Of a DNA stretch of 64,000 nucleotides, positions 36,904 through 48,855 are shown piece by piece. The DNA is from Mesorhizobium sp. WSM4904 (GTDB taxonomy: Bacteria > Pseudomonadota > Alphaproteobacteria > Rhizobiales > Rhizobiaceae), in the NCBI RefSeq assembly GCF_029674545.1, contig NZ_CP121354.1, forward strand, positions 1,488,001-1,552,000, given 5' to 3'. A model generated the notes under the pieces. That model was not told where the DNA came from. It was given only the letters and a program-made list of their open reading frames with translations, and ran no database searches. The position numbers were made by a program, and so were the translations under genes. Within the stretch, counting starts at the first letter, position 1. Each line of letters starts with the position of its first letter.

Positions 36904-38230
36904 TTGCACACCTCAATCCTGACAAAGTACCGGGACCCCCGGCCGCCTTGGTATACCATCTATCCGACTGTGCCAGACTTCTCTGCGGCAGTTGGTGCTG
37001 ACGATTATGAGGAATGGCTGGGGGGCCTCCCGGCCGACGAATCGGTGTCGCTCTATTTCCACATTCCGTTTTGCCGATCCATGTGCTGGTATTGCGGCTT
37101 CCCTACCGCGGTCATCCGTCGCAACGGCCCGATCCTTAATTATTTAGCGGTGCTGCGTCAGGAGATCAGTTTGGTGTCGGAGCAAGTGCGGCAAGGGCTG
37201 CCGGTGAGCGATGTGCATTTCGGCGGCGGAACGCCTCACCTTATCGGGCCAGCCGAGCACTTGGCGCTGATGGAATTTCTACGCCGCCACTTCGCTTTCA
37301 GCAAAACTGCTGCGATCGCCGTGGAGATCGATCCCCGAACGTTCACACCGGAAATGGCCGAAGCCCTGGCAGCTAACGGTGTCAACCGCGCGAGCATCGG
37401 ATGCAGAGCTTTGATCCCGATGTGCAAAGGCGATCAATCGGATCCAGAGTAAGGTGCAGACGGCCGCTGCAGTCCAAAATCTCCGCCGGCATGGCGTTGG
37501 CCATATCAACTTCGACCTCATCTTCGGTCTACCGAAACAGACTGTGCAGTCCTGCATCCAGACCGCGATGGCTGCGGTCGCCATGCGCCCCAACCGGCTT
37601 GCGGTGTTCGGATACGCGCATATTCCTTCCGTGATAAAGAATCAGCGCCTAATCGAGCAGGCAGGTCTACCGGACGGCGATCTTCGCGCCGAACAGGCTG
37701 CAACTGTCGCCGAGACACTGGTTGGCGCTGGCTACCGGGAGATCGGGCTCGATCATTTCGCTCCGCCGGACGACGAACTTGCGCTAGCGCCAGAAGACCG
37801 GGCGCCTACGGCGTAATTCGCTGGGATACTCGGCCGATACTTGCAAAACGTGATCGGCTTCGGCGCGTCGGCTATTGGCCGAGTCCGCGAGGGGTATGTT
37901 CAGAACGAAGTAACACGGGATTCTTACGCCCGGCACATCGCAAGTGGACGTCTGGCGACATCAAAGGGTCACCGTCTGACCGACGATGACCGGGTGCGCG
38001 CAGCGATCATCGAGCGACTGATGTGCGATTTGGAGGCCGACGTGCCGACCATCTGTGCCGCCCACGAAATCGAACCAGCTCGTTTTCTCGATTCAGTTGA
38101 GAGTTTGGTGACGCTGGCTGAGGAGGGGATCCTGGACGTCGAAAACGGCTTCATCCGCGTGCGGCCGGAGCACCGCTTTGTTGTTCGCGCCGTTGCTGCT
38201 GCATTCGATGCTTTTCTCGCGAATCGATGA
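36904..38230 (+). pseudogene. hemN: Oxygen-independent coproporphyrinogen III oxidase pseudogene
   Basis: HemN is a radical-SAM enzyme of anaerobic haem synthesis. The first part (RDPRPPWYTIYPTVPDF, FHIPFCRSMCWYCGFPTA with the CxxxCxxC cluster, VHFGGGTPHLI) is followed by a frame slip near 37402 (continuing MQSFDPDVQR). Another slip comes near 37430 (NFDLIFGLPKQTVQ, GYREIGLDHFAPPDDEL) and a third near 37805 (GFGASAIGRVREGYVQNEV, DEDR-like DDDRVRAAIIERLMCDL, to the end). The full gene order survives, so decay is recent, but no single product could be made. Confidence 0.9.
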
Positions 38231-38464
38231 GTTGAGGCCACGACGCCGAAAGGCATCAGACCTTGTTTGGCGCTCGTCGGCATGGGCTCTCGCAGAAGAC
38301 TCCGCAAGCGTATGCAGGGGACTTCCACTTGACGCCGCGTTCACCATCATCTCGCCTGGGTGCGCGCGAAAGCGCACAACCCGGAGCACGCTGCTCTCGG
38401 TGTGAGGCTGTGCTCTGCAAAGCACCGGTGATCCACCCTGTCCCTGGACAGCAGCTTGATGGCG

Positions 38465-40108
38465 TCATCTTGGAGGACGAGAAAAGATTGTCGAGGTACG
38501 GGTACGAATTGCCTCGGTCGTCCGTTCAATCGAAAGCACTGTCTGCGGAGGCACCTCTCCTTCATGCAGTGACAGGAGATGCTGGGCGACTTCCTTATCT
38601 GCTGCGGTGAGTCGATGATTTAGGCGGAGAAAGTCCATCCAGGTGGGGGTGCGGAATGTCTCCGTCCAAAGTGACGGTGTTTGCAGATTTCGCTGGAGCG
38701 TCCAGTTTCGTGCACCGGCACGGCTCTGGACGTGTCGCCGCGTGCGCATGGAGCCCAGAAAGGCCTCGATATTTTCCTCCGATATCAAATACTCGACCTT
38801 GGCCACGATAGGGCCACTTCTGGGTTTCAGATCGAGAGCCACGTCCGGCGGATGAAAAACTGAACTTTCTTGATCGGTTTCTTCCCAGGGACGGACCGGC
38901 AACACGATCCCCGCTGCTGCAACCAGCAACAGAGCGCCTGCGGCGCCCTCCAATGCTGAGGTCAAGGAATAGTTTTGCGCGACAGAACCCCAGATCCAGC
39001 TGCCAGCAGCCATACCGCCTGCGCTCAAGGCGTAGTAAATGGAGAGCGTGCGGCCTACAACCCACCTTGGGCTTGCCAACTGCACCGACACGTCAATGCC
39101 CGTCCAGGTGATAAGCCAACCCGCTCCGCCGAGCGCCAGCGAAATGGCCGCCACAGGAAGCGACGATGTAAGGGCAAGGGAGAGGCAACAGACTGCACAA
39201 GCCACAGAGGCGAAGGCCACCAGCCTGTTTTGAGACGTGACCTTCCTCAAGAAGCCGTTGCCCATACCCGCGATGAAAGCACCCATGCCGAAGCCGGCCA
39301 ATAAGATACCGTAGACAATTGGCCCACTCTTCAACTGATCCCGGACGACGAGGGGGAGCAACGCCAGAATGGAGATGCTTGCCAACCCGAAAAGAGCGGC
39401 TCGGGCGGTCGCTGCCCTGATCTCCAAAGACATCGCCGTAAAGCGCACTCCGTCATGAATTGCCGTCGTCATTCTCTCACGAGGGAGAGGCGAAGAGCGG
39501 ACCTCCCATTTGGTGCGCCATATCGCGCTTATGGGCGCCAGATCACTCACCGCAGCCAAGGCGAAAGCGGCCAGCGGCCCAAAGACGGCCAGGATCACGC
39601 CCCCCAAGGCTGGACCAACGCTGCGCACAATGTTGTATCCGACGGACATAAGCGTCACTGCGGCCGGAATGTCGCGTTTGTGAAGGATATCGCCGACCGA
39701 AGCGTGCCAAGCCGGATCATTCAAGGCAAAGCCGCAGCCGGCCAGGAAACCTAACCCGAGAATCAGCCAAGGACTGACAAATCCCAGACCCACAGAAATC
39801 ATCAGCGTCGTCGACGCCGATGCTATCAGGCAGTGTCCCGCAAACATCACCCACCGGCGGCTGAAGTTGTCGGCAATGGCTCCGGCGAAAACTGAGAGGA
39901 AGAACACCGGCAATGTGGATGCGGCCTGGACGAGTGCCACCATGAGGTCGGACGCTGAAATCGTTGCCATAAGCCAACTGATGGCGACCGTTTGCACTAG
40001 CCAACCGAGGCTGGAAATCTGGGTGGCCGCCCAAATTGAGCGAAACACCTTGTTTCGAAATGGGGCGAGCGTCTTTGAAACGGGCGGTTGGGGATTTTCG
40101 CTCTGCAT
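38465..40108 (-). CDS. MFS exporter of the MFS_3 (EntS-like) family
   Basis: 547-residue inner-membrane transporter. Residues ~15-415 contain about 12 helices (IWAATQISSLGWLVQTVAIS, FFLSVFAGAIADNFSRRWVM with the family loop motif, GYNIVRSVGPALGGVIL). A hydrophilic C-terminal extension of ~130 residues (YLISEENIEAFLGSMRTRRHVQ and onward) resembles the extension of MFS_3 proteins related to EntS siderophore exporters. The substrate cannot be inferred. It stands alone after the vitamin block, on the same strand, 174 bases after bioZ. Confidence 0.85.
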   Translation of the reverse strand: MQSENPQPPVSKTLAPFRNKVFRSIWAATQISSLGWLVQTVAISWLMATISASDLMVALVQAASTLPVFFLSVFAGAIADNFSRRWVMFAGHCLIASASTTLMISVGLGFVSPWLILGLGFLAGCGFALNDPAWHASVGDILHKRDIPAAVTLMSVGYNIVRSVGPALGGVILAVFGPLAAFALAAVSDLAPISAIWRTKWEVRSSPLPRERMTTAIHDGVRFTAMSLEIRAATARAALFGLASISILALLPLVVRDQLKSGPIVYGILLAGFGMGAFIAGMGNGFLRKVTSQNRLVAFASVACAVCCLSLALTSSLPVAAISLALGGAGWLITWTGIDVSVQLASPRWVVGRTLSIYYALSAGGMAAGSWIWGSVAQNYSLTSALEGAAGALLLVAAAGIVLPVRPWEETDQESSVFHPPDVALDLKPRSGPIVAKVEYLISEENIEAFLGSMRTRRHVQSRAGARNWTLQRNLQTPSLWTETFRTPTWMDFLRLNHRLTAADKEVAQHLLSLHEGEVPPQTVLSIERTTEAIRTRTSTIFSRPPR

Positions 40109-40281
40109 GAGGTATTGCTGGCCTTCGATGAGCGCTGCGATTTGAGCAAGCGGGTCGATACTTAGACATCGCGGAGCACCGCACGGACCCCAGCTCTATG
40201 GAGCTTGCCGGCGACTATTTGCGTATTGAGCCATTCTCATAGTCTCATTCATGAGCAGTCCTGTGCGCAAGCATTGCTTTG

Positions 40282-41265
40282 CTAAATTCCCACCACAAGC
40301 GCGCCGCCGCTGAGACCCGCACCCGCTGCCGCCAAGAGGACTTTCTCGCCAGGCCGAAACGGCTGCGCCCGATGGGCCAGCGACAATGAGAGCGGGATCG
40401 TCGCGGCGGAAGAGTTGCCATATTCGGCGATCGTCTTGACGATCGAGTGATCAGCGATGCCGAGGTTCCTGCCGACCGCGTCGAAAATGCGCGCATTGGC
40501 CTGATGCGGCACGAAACGATCGAGGTCTTGCGGCCTCAGTCGGGCAGCAGTGAGCGCATCTCTCGAGCAGGCGGTCATCATCTCCACGGCCTTGCTGAAT
40601 ACTTCACGGCCGTCAGTGATCGTCATCCGTGTCTGCGCGAGGTCGAGGTCGGCATGGAACGGAGTGTTGCTTCCCCCGGCGGGAATCTGGATTAGCCCGT
40701 AGCGCGAGCCGTCGGAATCCACCGAAGCGCCGAGAATGCCTCGATCCGGGTCATCGCAAGGACTGATCACCATGGCGCCGGCGGCATCGGCAAACAGCAC
40801 GGCGCTGGCGCGCTCGGCCAAATTGATGCGGTGGCTGAGGATGTTGGCGGCGATGACAAGGCTCGCTTTGCCGTGCAGGCGGGTGAACCCGTCGGCGAAC
40901 ATCAGCGCATAGATGAAGCCGGCGCAGGCGCCGGTCAGGTCGATCGCTCCGGCGCGGCCTAGCCCCAGCCGATGTGCGACCAGCGGCGCGCTTGGCGGCA
41001 GAAGGTGATCGGGCGTCGACGTGGCGAGCAAGAGTAGACCGACGTCGCCGCGGTCGATACCGGCATTGGTCAGCGCCATGTCGCCGGCAGAGGCGGCAAG
41101 GCCCGACAGCGTGTCTTCGTCTGTTGCCCAGAAGCGCGAGCGAATTCCGGTGCGCCGCTCGATCCAGCCGGGCTCAAGCCCGAGCCGGTCTTCGATTTCC
41201 GGGTTCTCGACCTTGCGCGTCGGCGCATGATGGCCGAAGCCGAGAACGCGCGACGATAGGTTCAT
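40282..41265 (-). CDS. bioZ: BioZ, 3-oxoacyl-ACP synthase III-like enzyme of biotin synthesis
   Basis: 327-residue FabH-like condensing enzyme. The catalytic set is visible: Cys in [14 protein letters not shown], His in [10 protein letters not shown] and Asn in [13 protein letters not shown]. BioZ is known to supply the pimeloyl moiety by condensing a glutaryl thioester with malonyl-ACP, so BioC/BioH are not needed. It is the last gene of the bio operon and overlaps bioA by 4 bases. The location identifies it as bioZ rather than a housekeeping fabH. Confidence 0.93.
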   Translation of the reverse strand: MNLSSRVLGFGHHAPTRKVENPEIEDRLGLEPGWIERRTGIRSRFWATDEDTLSGLAASAGDMALTNAGIDRGDVGLLLLATSTPDHLLPPSAPLVAHRLGLGRAGAIDLTGACAGFIYALMFADGFTRLHGKASLVIAANILSHRINLAERASAVLFADAAGAMVISPCDDPDRGILGASVDSDGSRYGLIQIPAGGSNTPFHADLDLAQTRMTITDGREVFSKAVEMMTACSRDALTAARLRPQDLDRFVPHQANARIFDAVGRNLGIADHSIVKTIAEYGNSSAATIPLSLSLAHRAQPFRPGEKVLLAAAGAGLSGGALVVGI

Positions 41266-42527
41266 GGCCGCGAGCCGAAGCGTTCGCCGGCCTCCTCTAT
41301 CGCGTCATAGAGCCCGTCCAATTCGTCGCTGGTGATGCAATAGGGCGGCAGAAGATAGAGGACATTGCCGAGCGGGCGCACCAACAGGCCGCGCTCAAGG
41401 AAAAAAGCGCGCAGTTTTGGCCCGATCTCGGCCAGATAACCGGCTGAGCCGGTGCGTAGGTCGAGTGCCGCGATGGTGCCGGTTGTCCGGCAGTCGGTGA
41501 AATATGGATTGTCCCGGAAGCGTTGCAGCCCCGCGGCCTGCCTCGCGCTCAAGACCGCGATCCGCTCGGCCACCGGCTCGTCACGCCAGATCTCGACATT
41601 GGCAAGTGCTGCCGCGCAGGCGATCGGATTGGCGGTGTAGGAGCTCGAATGGAAAAACGTCTTCTTGCGATCCTCCGAAAAGTGAGCGTGGAAGATGGCA
41701 TCGGTGGCGATCGTGGCGGCCAGCGGGATGGTACCACCGGTCAGACCTTTCGAGGTGCACAAGATGTCGGGCGAGACGGACGCCTGTTCGCAGGCAAACA
41801 TGGTTCCGGTGCGCCCCCAGCCGGTCATCACTTCATCGGCGATCACGAGCGTGCCGGAGGCTTCGGCGATCCTCTTCAATTCGGCAAGAACCCAGGCCGG
41901 ATACATCAGCATGCCGCCGGCGCCAAGCACCAGCGGCTCGACGATCAGCGCGGCTGCGCGCCGGTCGCGGCTAACGGCCTCGAACCGATCCAGCGTTTCC
42001 TGCTCGCGCCCGGCGGCCGGGAAGGGGATGGTGTCGACCTCGAACAGCAAAGGCTCATAGGCGGCGTTGAAGACGCCACGGGCGCCGACGCTCATCGTGC
42101 CGATGGTGTCGCCATGATAGCTGTGCTCCATGACGGCGATGCGCGAACGCGACGCGCCGATGTTACGGAAATAGCCGAGCGCCATCTTCAGCGCGACTTC
42201 GACTGAGGTCGAGCCACTGTCGGAATAGAACACCCGGTGGAGGCCGGCGGGTGCGATGCCTACAAGCGCCTCGGCCAGCCGTTCGGCCGGCTCGTGGGTG
42301 AAGCCCGCGAAGATGATCTGGTCGAGGCTCGAGGCGGTCGTCTCGATGGCCTTCATGATGCGGGGGTGGCGATGGCCATGGGTGACGACCCACCAGGAAG
42401 AAATCGCATCGAGGATGCGGAAGCCGTCGGCCTTGTGGAGATAGGCGCCTTCAGTCAGCACGATTTCAGGGAGCGAGGGCTCTAGCGCGTGCTGCGTGAA
42501 CGGATGCCAGACTCGAGACTCCGCCAT
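41262..42527 (-). CDS. bioA: Adenosylmethionine-8-amino-7-oxononanoate aminotransferase
   Basis: 421-residue class-III aminotransferase that converts KAPA to DAPA using SAM as amino donor. Visible features: [13 protein letters not shown] at the start, [33 protein letters not shown], the PLP aspartate in [14 protein letters not shown], and the PLP lysine in [13 protein letters not shown]. Normal length. It overlaps bioD by one base and bioZ by four. Confidence 0.97.
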   Translation of the reverse strand: MAESRVWHPFTQHALEPSLPEIVLTEGAYLHKADGFRILDAISSWWVVTHGHRHPRIMKAIETTASSLDQIIFAGFTHEPAERLAEALVGIAPAGLHRVFYSDSGSTSVEVALKMALGYFRNIGASRSRIAVMEHSYHGDTIGTMSVGARGVFNAAYEPLLFEVDTIPFPAAGREQETLDRFEAVSRDRRAAALIVEPLVLGAGGMLMYPAWVLAELKRIAEASGTLVIADEVMTGWGRTGTMFACEQASVSPDILCTSKGLTGGTIPLAATIATDAIFHAHFSEDRKKTFFHSSSYTANPIACAAALANVEIWRDEPVAERIAVLSARQAAGLQRFRDNPYFTDCRTTGTIAALDLRTGSAGYLAEIGPKLRAFFLERGLLVRPLGNVLYLLPPYCITSDELDGLYDAIEEAGERFGSRP

Positions 42528-43162
42528 CAGTCGCCTCCGGCAATCATGGCCAGGTCGAAGCCGGAAATCATTGCATCTCTCAACGTTTCACCCGTCAGCG
42601 GACCGAGGTGCGGCAGCCTGCCCAGCTGCGGCACGCCGCCGAATTCCACGATTGTCCTTTGTGTATCGGCCACCTCTTCGCCAATGAAGGCAATGCCGAT
42701 GAGCGGGATGGAGCGGGCTCTCAGGGCCTCGATCGACAACAGCGTATGATTGATGGTGCCAAGCGCGGTGCGGGCGCACAGTATGACCGGCAGCCGCCAT
42801 TGTTCGAATATGTCAATGAACCTTGTCTGTCGATTGAGCGGCACCATCAGCCCGCCGGCGCCTTCGATGACGAGCGGTGTCGGCAGGACCGGAAATGAAA
42901 GATCGTCGGCCTCGATCGCGACGCCGTCGATTTCGGCTGATCGATGCGGCGACAGCGGCATCGTCAGTCGATAGACTTCGGGCAGCACGCGTCCGTCGGG
43001 CAAGCCGGAAAGCCGGGCGACGACCTCGCTGTCGGTCTCCTCGTTGAGGCCCGATTGCACCGGCTTCCAGTAGAAGCCGTCGAGCAGCCCGGCAAGTCCG
43101 GCCGAAAACACTGTCTTGCCAATTCCAGTGTCTGTTCCGGTGACGACGATGCGTTTGGTCAT
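42527..43162 (-). CDS. bioD: Dethiobiotin synthetase
   Basis: 211-residue ATP-dependent enzyme that closes the ureido ring of dethiobiotin from DAPA and CO2. The P-loop is [15 protein letters not shown] near the N-terminus. Other marks are [21 protein letters not shown] and [14 protein letters not shown]. It overlaps bioF by 4 bases and bioA by one base. Confidence 0.96.
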   Translation of the reverse strand: MTKRIVVTGTDTGIGKTVFSAGLAGLLDGFYWKPVQSGLNEETDSEVVARLSGLPDGRVLPEVYRLTMPLSPHRSAEIDGVAIEADDLSFPVLPTPLVIEGAGGLMVPLNRQTRFIDIFEQWRLPVILCARTALGTINHTLLSIEALRARSIPLIGIAFIGEEVADTQRTIVEFGGVPQLGRLPHLGPLTGETLRDAMISGFDLAMIAGGD

Positions 43163-44298
43163 GCTGTGGCCAACACTCCGACGAGAGCCTCGACCATGGC
43201 GGAAATGTCGGCTTCGTCGACGTTGAGAGTCAGCGAAATGCGCAGGCGCGACGTACCCTCAGGCACTGTCGGCGGGCGAATGCCGCGTATGTCGAAGCCG
43301 CGTGCCTGCAGTCCTGCCGCCACCGCCATGGTGCGGCTGTTATCGCCGATCACAAGCGGCTGGATCTGCGAGCCGCTGGGCATCACGCCGCAGCGTTCGG
43401 CCAATTGCCGGCTCGCGAAAGCGACACGCTCGTGCAACTGAGCACGACGCATAGGCTCGTCAGACAGAATAGTCAGCGCCTCACGTGCCGCGACTGCCAT
43501 CAGCGGCGATGGTGCGGTCGCATAGATGAATGGCCGGCACCGGTTGATAAGATAGTCGCACAGTGTTCGCGGTCCGGTAACGAGCGCGCCGGATGCGCCA
43601 AGCGCCTTGCCGCATGTGTGGAGCGTGACGATGTTGTCGCGGCCTTCATACGCGGCGGCCAGTCCCCGGCCGTCCGGTCCCCAGACGCCGGTGGCATGCG
43701 CTTCATCGACGACGATGAATGCCTGGTACCGATCAGCCAGCGCGACCAGGCTCTCCATCGGCGCACGGTCGCCATCCATGCTGTAAAGGCTTTCGAAGGC
43801 GATCCACACCCGCCCCATGCCGCCTTCGGCGCGCCAGCGGGTGATTGCGTCCTCGACAGCGTCGACGTCGTTGTGCGCGGCCAGCTTGAACTCAGCGCGC
43901 CCGGCCTGGGCACCCTCATGCATGCTGGCATGAGCGAGCTCGTCGAGGACCAGCAGGTCGCCTTTCTGCGGCAGGGCCGTCAGCAGAGCGAAGTTGGCGA
44001 TATAGCCGCTGCCGAAGAACAGTGCACGCTCGGCTCCGAAAAATGCCGCTGCGTCCGCCTCCAGTTGCTCATGTTCCGGTGCATTGCCGCGCAACAGCCG
44101 CGATCCGGTGGCGCCCACTGGCGTGCCCCGCGCAATCGCCGTCGAAACCGCATCGCCCAGTCTTTTGGAGGCGGCAAGTCCGATATAGTCGTTCGACGAG
44201 AAGTCGAGCCCGGCGCGCGGTGCGAGCGTCCGCAACCGGTCCTTGCGCCCCAGTCCCCGCAAGGTTGCGTCATAGCGGGCAAGAATTGCCTCCTTCAT
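43159..44298 (-). CDS. bioF: 8-amino-7-oxononanoate synthase
   Basis: 379-residue PLP enzyme that joins pimeloyl thioester and alanine to give KAPA. Features: [52 protein letters not shown], and the PLP lysine in [15 protein letters not shown]. The length is normal. It overlaps bioB by 4 bases and bioD by 4 bases, so it is translationally coupled. Confidence 0.96.
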   Translation of the reverse strand: MKEAILARYDATLRGLGRKDRLRTLAPRAGLDFSSNDYIGLAASKRLGDAVSTAIARGTPVGATGSRLLRGNAPEHEQLEADAAAFFGAERALFFGSGYIANFALLTALPQKGDLLVLDELAHASMHEGAQAGRAEFKLAAHNDVDAVEDAITRWRAEGGMGRVWIAFESLYSMDGDRAPMESLVALADRYQAFIVVDEAHATGVWGPDGRGLAAAYEGRDNIVTLHTCGKALGASGALVTGPRTLCDYLINRCRPFIYATAPSPLMAVAAREALTILSDEPMRRAQLHERVAFASRQLAERCGVMPSGSQIQPLVIGDNSRTMAVAAGLQARGFDIRGIRPPTVPEGTSRLRISLTLNVDEADISAMVEALVGVLATA

Positions 44299-45305
44299 TG
44301 CGTGGCGAGTTCCATAGGCTCAATGCCGAGGCGCCGGAACAGAAGGGTATCCTTGTCCTCGCCGGGATTTCCCGCCGTCAGCAGCGTGTCGCCGACAAAG
44401 ATCGAATTGGCGCCGGCAAAGAAGCACAGCGCCTGCGTTTCGTCGCTCATCGCCGTCCTGCCGGCGGACAGCCTTACATAGGATTTCGGCATCATCACCC
44501 GCGCGAGCGCAACGATGCGGACGAAATCGATCGGATCGATGGCGTCGGCCGCGGCAAGCGGCGTGCCTTCGATGGGAATAAGCATGTTGATCGGCACGCT
44601 TTCCGGCGGCTCGGGCAGGTTCGCGAGCGTGACCAGCATGTCGATGCGATCGGTCTTTTCTTCTCCCATCCCGACAATGCCGCCGCAGCAGACTTTCATC
44701 CCAACCGCGCGCACGTGCCCAAGCGTTTTCAGCCGGTCGGCAAAAGTCCTGGTTGAAATAACCTCGCCATAGTAGCGCTCAGAGGTATCGATGTTGTGGT
44801 TATAGTAGTCGAGACCGGCCTGCTTCAGGCGAGCAGCTTGCTCAAGATCGAGCATGCCGAGCGTCATGCAGGTCTCCATGCCGAGGGCCTTGACGCCCTC
44901 AATCATGGCGACCACAACGTCCATGTCGCGCTCCTTGGGACTTCGCCACGCCGCGCCCATGCAATAGCGCGTTGCGCCGCCATCACGCGCCTTGGCCGCT
45001 TCGTCGATGACATGCTTGACGTCCACCAGCTTCGACGCCTTCACACCGGTTTCGTAATGCGCAGACTGGCTGCAATAGCCGCAATCTTCGGGGCACCCGC
45101 CGGTCTTGATGCTAAGGAGCCGCGACAGCTGCACTCGGTTTCGATCGAAGTTCTGGCGGTGGATCGTCTGAGCCAGGAACAGCAGATCGTTGAATGGCAT
45201 GCCGTAGATGGCCTCGGCCTCTTTGCGGTTCCATCGCGGAGGCGTTCCGTCGACCGATTGCATGGTCTGGTTCACGTCGAACTCCGAGTTCATTCCAATC
45301 GTCAT
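44295..45305 (-). CDS. bioB: Biotin synthase
   Basis: 336-residue radical-SAM enzyme inserting sulfur into dethiobiotin. The 4Fe-4S motif is in [13 protein letters not shown]; the 2Fe-2S ligands are in the [16 protein letters not shown] and [10 protein letters not shown] segments. The start [15 protein letters not shown] (45305) was taken; the in-frame ATG at 45380 lacks support. It lies 133 bases after nadC in the same direction. No BioR site (TTAT-N2-ATAA) is visible in the gap. Confidence 0.97.
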   Translation of the reverse strand: MTIGMNSEFDVNQTMQSVDGTPPRWNRKEAEAIYGMPFNDLLFLAQTIHRQNFDRNRVQLSRLLSIKTGGCPEDCGYCSQSAHYETGVKASKLVDVKHVIDEAAKARDGGATRYCMGAAWRSPKERDMDVVVAMIEGVKALGMETCMTLGMLDLEQAARLKQAGLDYYNHNIDTSERYYGEVISTRTFADRLKTLGHVRAVGMKVCCGGIVGMGEEKTDRIDMLVTLANLPEPPESVPINMLIPIEGTPLAAADAIDPIDFVRIVALARVMMPKSYVRLSAGRTAMSDETQALCFFAGANSIFVGDTLLTAGNPGEDKDTLLFRRLGIEPMELATQ

Positions 45306-45437
45306 CGTCAAACCTTTGTTTGCTAGTCCGGTACGCCTTCTTGGCTTTGGGGCGCACTCGCTAAAGGCGAGCTGCGGCACGTCTTTCCAGCACCTCCTAC
45401 GCCTGCCGAGCTGATGTTGCTCCTCACGCCGTAATCC

Positions 45438-46319
45438 TCAGTTCAAGTGCTTGCAGATGTTCTGGTGGTCCGGCATGTCCAGGCCGATGTCGAGGATCGG
45501 GGCGCTGTGCGTCAGCCAACCCATGGAGATGAGATCGACACCGGTCGCCGCAATCGCCGCCGCCGTTTTCGGCATCACCCGACCGGACGCCTCGGTGATC
45601 GTACGGCCATCCACTATAGAAACCGCGCGGGCAAGATCCTCGACCGACATATTGTCGAGCAGCACCGCGTCAACACCAATCGCGAGCGCTGCATCGAGCT
45701 GCTTCAGCGTGTCGACCTCGACCTCGACCTTCACCATATGCCCTGCTGCGGCGCGCGCCCGCTCTATTGCTGTGCGCATATCGCCGGCGATCGCGATGTG
45801 GTTGTCCTTTATGAGCACGCCGTCATCGAGGCCGAACCGGTGATTGGCACCGCCGCCGACGCGCACGGCGTATTTCTCCAATGCCCGCAGCCCGGGCGTC
45901 GTCTTTCGCGTCGATACAATCCTCGCCTTGTGACCGCGCACGGCCTCAACCATGGCCGCTGTGGCAGTGGCAATGCCGCTCAGCCGGCATAAGAAATTGA
46001 GGGCCGTGCGTTCGGCCGTGAGCAGGCCTCGTGCGGGTCCGGACAATCTTGCAATGGTTTCCCCGGCCCCAACCTCGCTGCCATCAGGGCGCCAGATCTG
46101 GATGTTGATCGCCGGTTCCACGAGAAGGAAGGCATACGAGACCAGATCGAGCCCGGCAACGACGCCCGCCTGCCTCGCTTTGAGCACCAACGTGGCAGTG
46201 CAATCATACGGGATAACCGCATCGGTGGTCAGGTCGCCGGATCTGCCCAGGTCTTCGAGGAGCGCAACGCGCACAATCGGTTCGATCAGGGTCGCGGGGA
46301 GGGGGGAGAATGAAGTCAT
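45438..46319 (-). CDS. nadC: Nicotinate-nucleotide pyrophosphorylase (quinolinate phosphoribosyltransferase)
   Basis: 293-residue enzyme converting quinolinate and PRPP to nicotinate mononucleotide. Features: LLEDLGRSGDLTTDAVI, ERTALNFLCRLSGIAT, the substrate-binding VSTRKTTPGLRALEKYAV, GGGANHRFGLDDGVLIKDNH and VLLDNMSVEDL. Only one base separates it from the end of nadB. Third gene of nadABC. Confidence 0.97.
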   Translation of the reverse strand: MTSFSPLPATLIEPIVRVALLEDLGRSGDLTTDAVIPYDCTATLVLKARQAGVVAGLDLVSYAFLLVEPAINIQIWRPDGSEVGAGETIARLSGPARGLLTAERTALNFLCRLSGIATATAAMVEAVRGHKARIVSTRKTTPGLRALEKYAVRVGGGANHRFGLDDGVLIKDNHIAIAGDMRTAIERARAAAGHMVKVEVEVDTLKQLDAALAIGVDAVLLDNMSVEDLARAVSIVDGRTITEASGRVMPKTAAAIAATGVDLISMGWLTHSAPILDIGLDMPDHQNICKHLN

Positions 46320-46320
46320 A

Positions 46321-47862
46321 TCAAGTGCTCCGTATGGTAGCCCGGCAATCGAGTGCGGCCGCGGCCCGCATTGCGCTGTGCAGTGTCAGCCGTGATGGGC
46401 GCACGTTGGCATCGTGGAGCGGGAAATCGGACCGACAGTGCGCGCCTCGACTCTCTTCCCGCCTCAGGGCCGCCGCGGCGATCATCAGTGAGACCAAAGC
46501 CGGACCAGAGGCAGCGACACTATTGGCTGCGATCGGCAGCAGGGTCGCCACCGCTTCGCGCATTGCCTCGCCGTCGCGGATGATACCCAGGGCGGCGGAG
46601 ACAATCGGGCGGACCACGGAAGCGTCTGGTCGTGGAGGGACGAATGTGGAGCATCTGCGCGGTCGCCGGGTATACGACGTGCCGGCAACGCTTTCGGCAA
46701 CCCAGCTCGCGGTGACCGCCGCTTCGGTGAGCGAGTTGCTGGCCAGGCGGTTGGCGCCGTGCAGGCCGGTACAGGCCACCTCACCGCAGGCCCACAATCC
46801 CTCGATGGAGCTGCGGCCGGCGCTGTCTACGGCGACGCCGCCCATGTGATAATGTGCCGCCGGGCGCACCGGGATCAGGTCGGTCGCTGGGTCGATTCCT
46901 GCGCTCCGGCACAATTCGGCGATGCCTGGAAAACGCTTGCCAAATCTCGGGCCGAGACTTTGCCGTGCGTCCAGGAATACGCGGCGTCCAACGGCAAGCT
47001 GGTGCCAAATGGCGCGCGCTACGACGTCGCGAGGCGCAAGTTCACCGCCAGGTGTGTCGGCGAGGAAGCGCTCTCCTCGCTCATCGATGAGCACCGCGCC
47101 TTCGCCACGCACGGCTTCGCTCACCAGCGGCATCGGCCGGCGCGGACCGTCGAGCGCAGTTGGATGGAACTGTATGAATTCCAAGTCGGCGAGTTCCGCC
47201 CCCGCCCATGCGGCGAGCGCCAGCCCGTGACCCCATGAGCCAGCGGGGTTTGTCGTGTCGCAAAACAGCCCGCCGACGCCGCCGGTCGCCAGCACCGCGC
47301 GACGCGTGGGCAGAGCGAGCGCGCCGGCTCGTCCTGCTGCGACCACGGCGATGACCGACCCGTCCTGCACGACCAGCCGGCGGACCTCCACATTTTCGAT
47401 AATGGTGATCGAGGCTGTACGCCGAACCGCGGCGACGAGCGCGCGCACCAACTCGCGACCGGTGGCGTCGCCGGCTGCATGCACAATCCGCCGTCGCGAG
47501 TGTGCCGCCTCGAGCCCAAGTCGCAACGCGCGGTCAGGGTGCTGGTCGAAGTCGACGCCGAACCTTTGGATCGTCCTAATCGCTTCGGGTGCAGCTCGTA
47601 CCACTCGCCGCACCGTGGCCTCATCGCAGAGTCCGTCGCCGGCAGCTATCGTGTCGCAAAGGTGAAAATCTGGGCCGTCGTCGCCCCCGAGACTTGCCGC
47701 AAGACCGCCCTGGGCAAGTTCACTGCAGGCTCCGGTTCCAAGCGGCGCGTTGGTCAAAAGCACGACCGGTTCCGGCGCCAGATGAAGCGCCGTCATCAGG
47801 CCGGCAATGCCGCCGCCGATGACGACCGGCGCCCCCGCGATTTCGCGAACCTCCAGACTCAT
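46321..47862 (-). CDS. nadB: L-aspartate oxidase
   Basis: 513-residue flavoprotein oxidising aspartate to iminoaspartate. The FAD dinucleotide motif is [16 protein letters not shown] near residue 15. The substrate/flavin stretch [34 protein letters not shown] and the active-site-like [11 protein letters not shown] follow. The C-terminal helical domain is Ala-rich. It overlaps nadA by 4 bases and meets nadC. Confidence 0.97.
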   Translation of the reverse strand: MSLEVREIAGAPVVIGGGIAGLMTALHLAPEPVVLLTNAPLGTGACSELAQGGLAASLGGDDGPDFHLCDTIAAGDGLCDEATVRRVVRAAPEAIRTIQRFGVDFDQHPDRALRLGLEAAHSRRRIVHAAGDATGRELVRALVAAVRRTASITIIENVEVRRLVVQDGSVIAVVAAGRAGALALPTRRAVLATGGVGGLFCDTTNPAGSWGHGLALAAWAGAELADLEFIQFHPTALDGPRRPMPLVSEAVRGEGAVLIDERGERFLADTPGGELAPRDVVARAIWHQLAVGRRVFLDARQSLGPRFGKRFPGIAELCRSAGIDPATDLIPVRPAAHYHMGGVAVDSAGRSSIEGLWACGEVACTGLHGANRLASNSLTEAAVTASWVAESVAGTSYTRRPRRCSTFVPPRPDASVVRPIVSAALGIIRDGEAMREAVATLLPIAANSVAASGPALVSLMIAAAALRREESRGAHCRSDFPLHDANVRPSRLTLHSAMRAAAALDCRATIRST

Positions 47863-48815
47863 AGGGAAAGCATGCGCTCGACCGCGCGGCGGGCGGGGCC
47901 GGCAATTTCGGGATCAATCCGGACCTCATGCCGGTTCTGCTCGAGTGCGGCGCGAATGTTGGCCAGGTTGATGCGCTTCATGTGCGGGCACAGATTGCAT
48001 GGGCGAACGAACTCGACGTCGGGATGCGCGACCGCGACGTTGTCGCTCATCGAACATTCGGTCAGAAGGACGACACGCTTCGGTTTCTCACGCTCGACAT
48101 AATCCGACATCGCCGCGGTCGAGCCGGAGAACTCCGCCTCCGCGACAACGTCTGGTGGGCATTCTGGATGGGCCAGCACGATGACGCCTGGATGGGCATC
48201 GCGCAGTTCCCGGATGTCTGCTGCGGTGAAGCGCTCATGCACCTCGCAATGGCCTTTCCAGGCGATGATCTCGACGTCTGTATCGGCTGCCACGTTCCTC
48301 GCCAGATATTCGTCCGGGAGCATCAGCACACGCGCCACGCCAAGCGATTCCACCACCGCCTTGGCGTTGCCGGACGTGCAGCAGATGTCGGACTCCGCTT
48401 TTACGGCGGCGGAAGTGTTGACGTAAGTAACAACGGGGACCCCCGGATACCGCAGCCGCATTAGCCGCACGTCGTTTGCCGTGATCGATTCGGCCAGCGA
48501 GCAGCCGGCGCGGAGATCCGGGATGAGCACGGTCTTGTTCGGATTGAGCAGTTTTGCCGTCTCGGCCATGAAATGAACGCCGGCAACCACGATGATGTCG
48601 GCGTCGACCGTCACCGCCTTGTGGGCCAACGCCAGGCTGTCGCCGACGATGTCTGCCACGCAATGAAAAATTTCGGGCGTCTGGTAATTGTGCGCCAGCA
48701 CCACCGCATTGCGCTCACGCTTCAGCGCTAAGATGGCTTCAATATCGCCGGCGAACGCGGGCCATTCAACGGGTGGGATCACCCGCCGGACACGCTCATA
48801 CAAGGACGCAGCCAT
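47859..48815 (-). CDS. nadA: Quinolinate synthase
   Basis: 318-residue 4Fe-4S enzyme condensing iminoaspartate with DHAP. The start [15 protein letters not shown] (48815) matches the family better than the in-frame ATG at 48833. Motifs: [80 protein letters not shown]. The three cluster cysteines are present. First gene of the nadABC-bioBFDAZ run, 80 bases after nadQ. Confidence 0.97.
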   Translation of the reverse strand: MAASLYERVRRVIPPVEWPAFAGDIEAILALKRERNAVVLAHNYQTPEIFHCVADIVGDSLALAHKAVTVDADIIVVAGVHFMAETAKLLNPNKTVLIPDLRAGCSLAESITANDVRLMRLRYPGVPVVTYVNTSAAVKAESDICCTSGNAKAVVESLGVARVLMLPDEYLARNVAADTDVEIIAWKGHCEVHERFTAADIRELRDAHPGVIVLAHPECPPDVVAEAEFSGSTAAMSDYVEREKPKRVVLLTECSMSDNVAVAHPDVEFVRPCNLCPHMKRINLANIRAALEQNRHEVRIDPEIAGPARRAVERMLSL

Positions 48816-48855
48816 AGGTAACGCCCCAGTCATTGGCGCCTCGATTATATTCGGT

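Noticed and set aside
45306..45437. BioR operator before bioB
   Set aside because: No TTAT-N2-ATAA palindrome is present in the gap.
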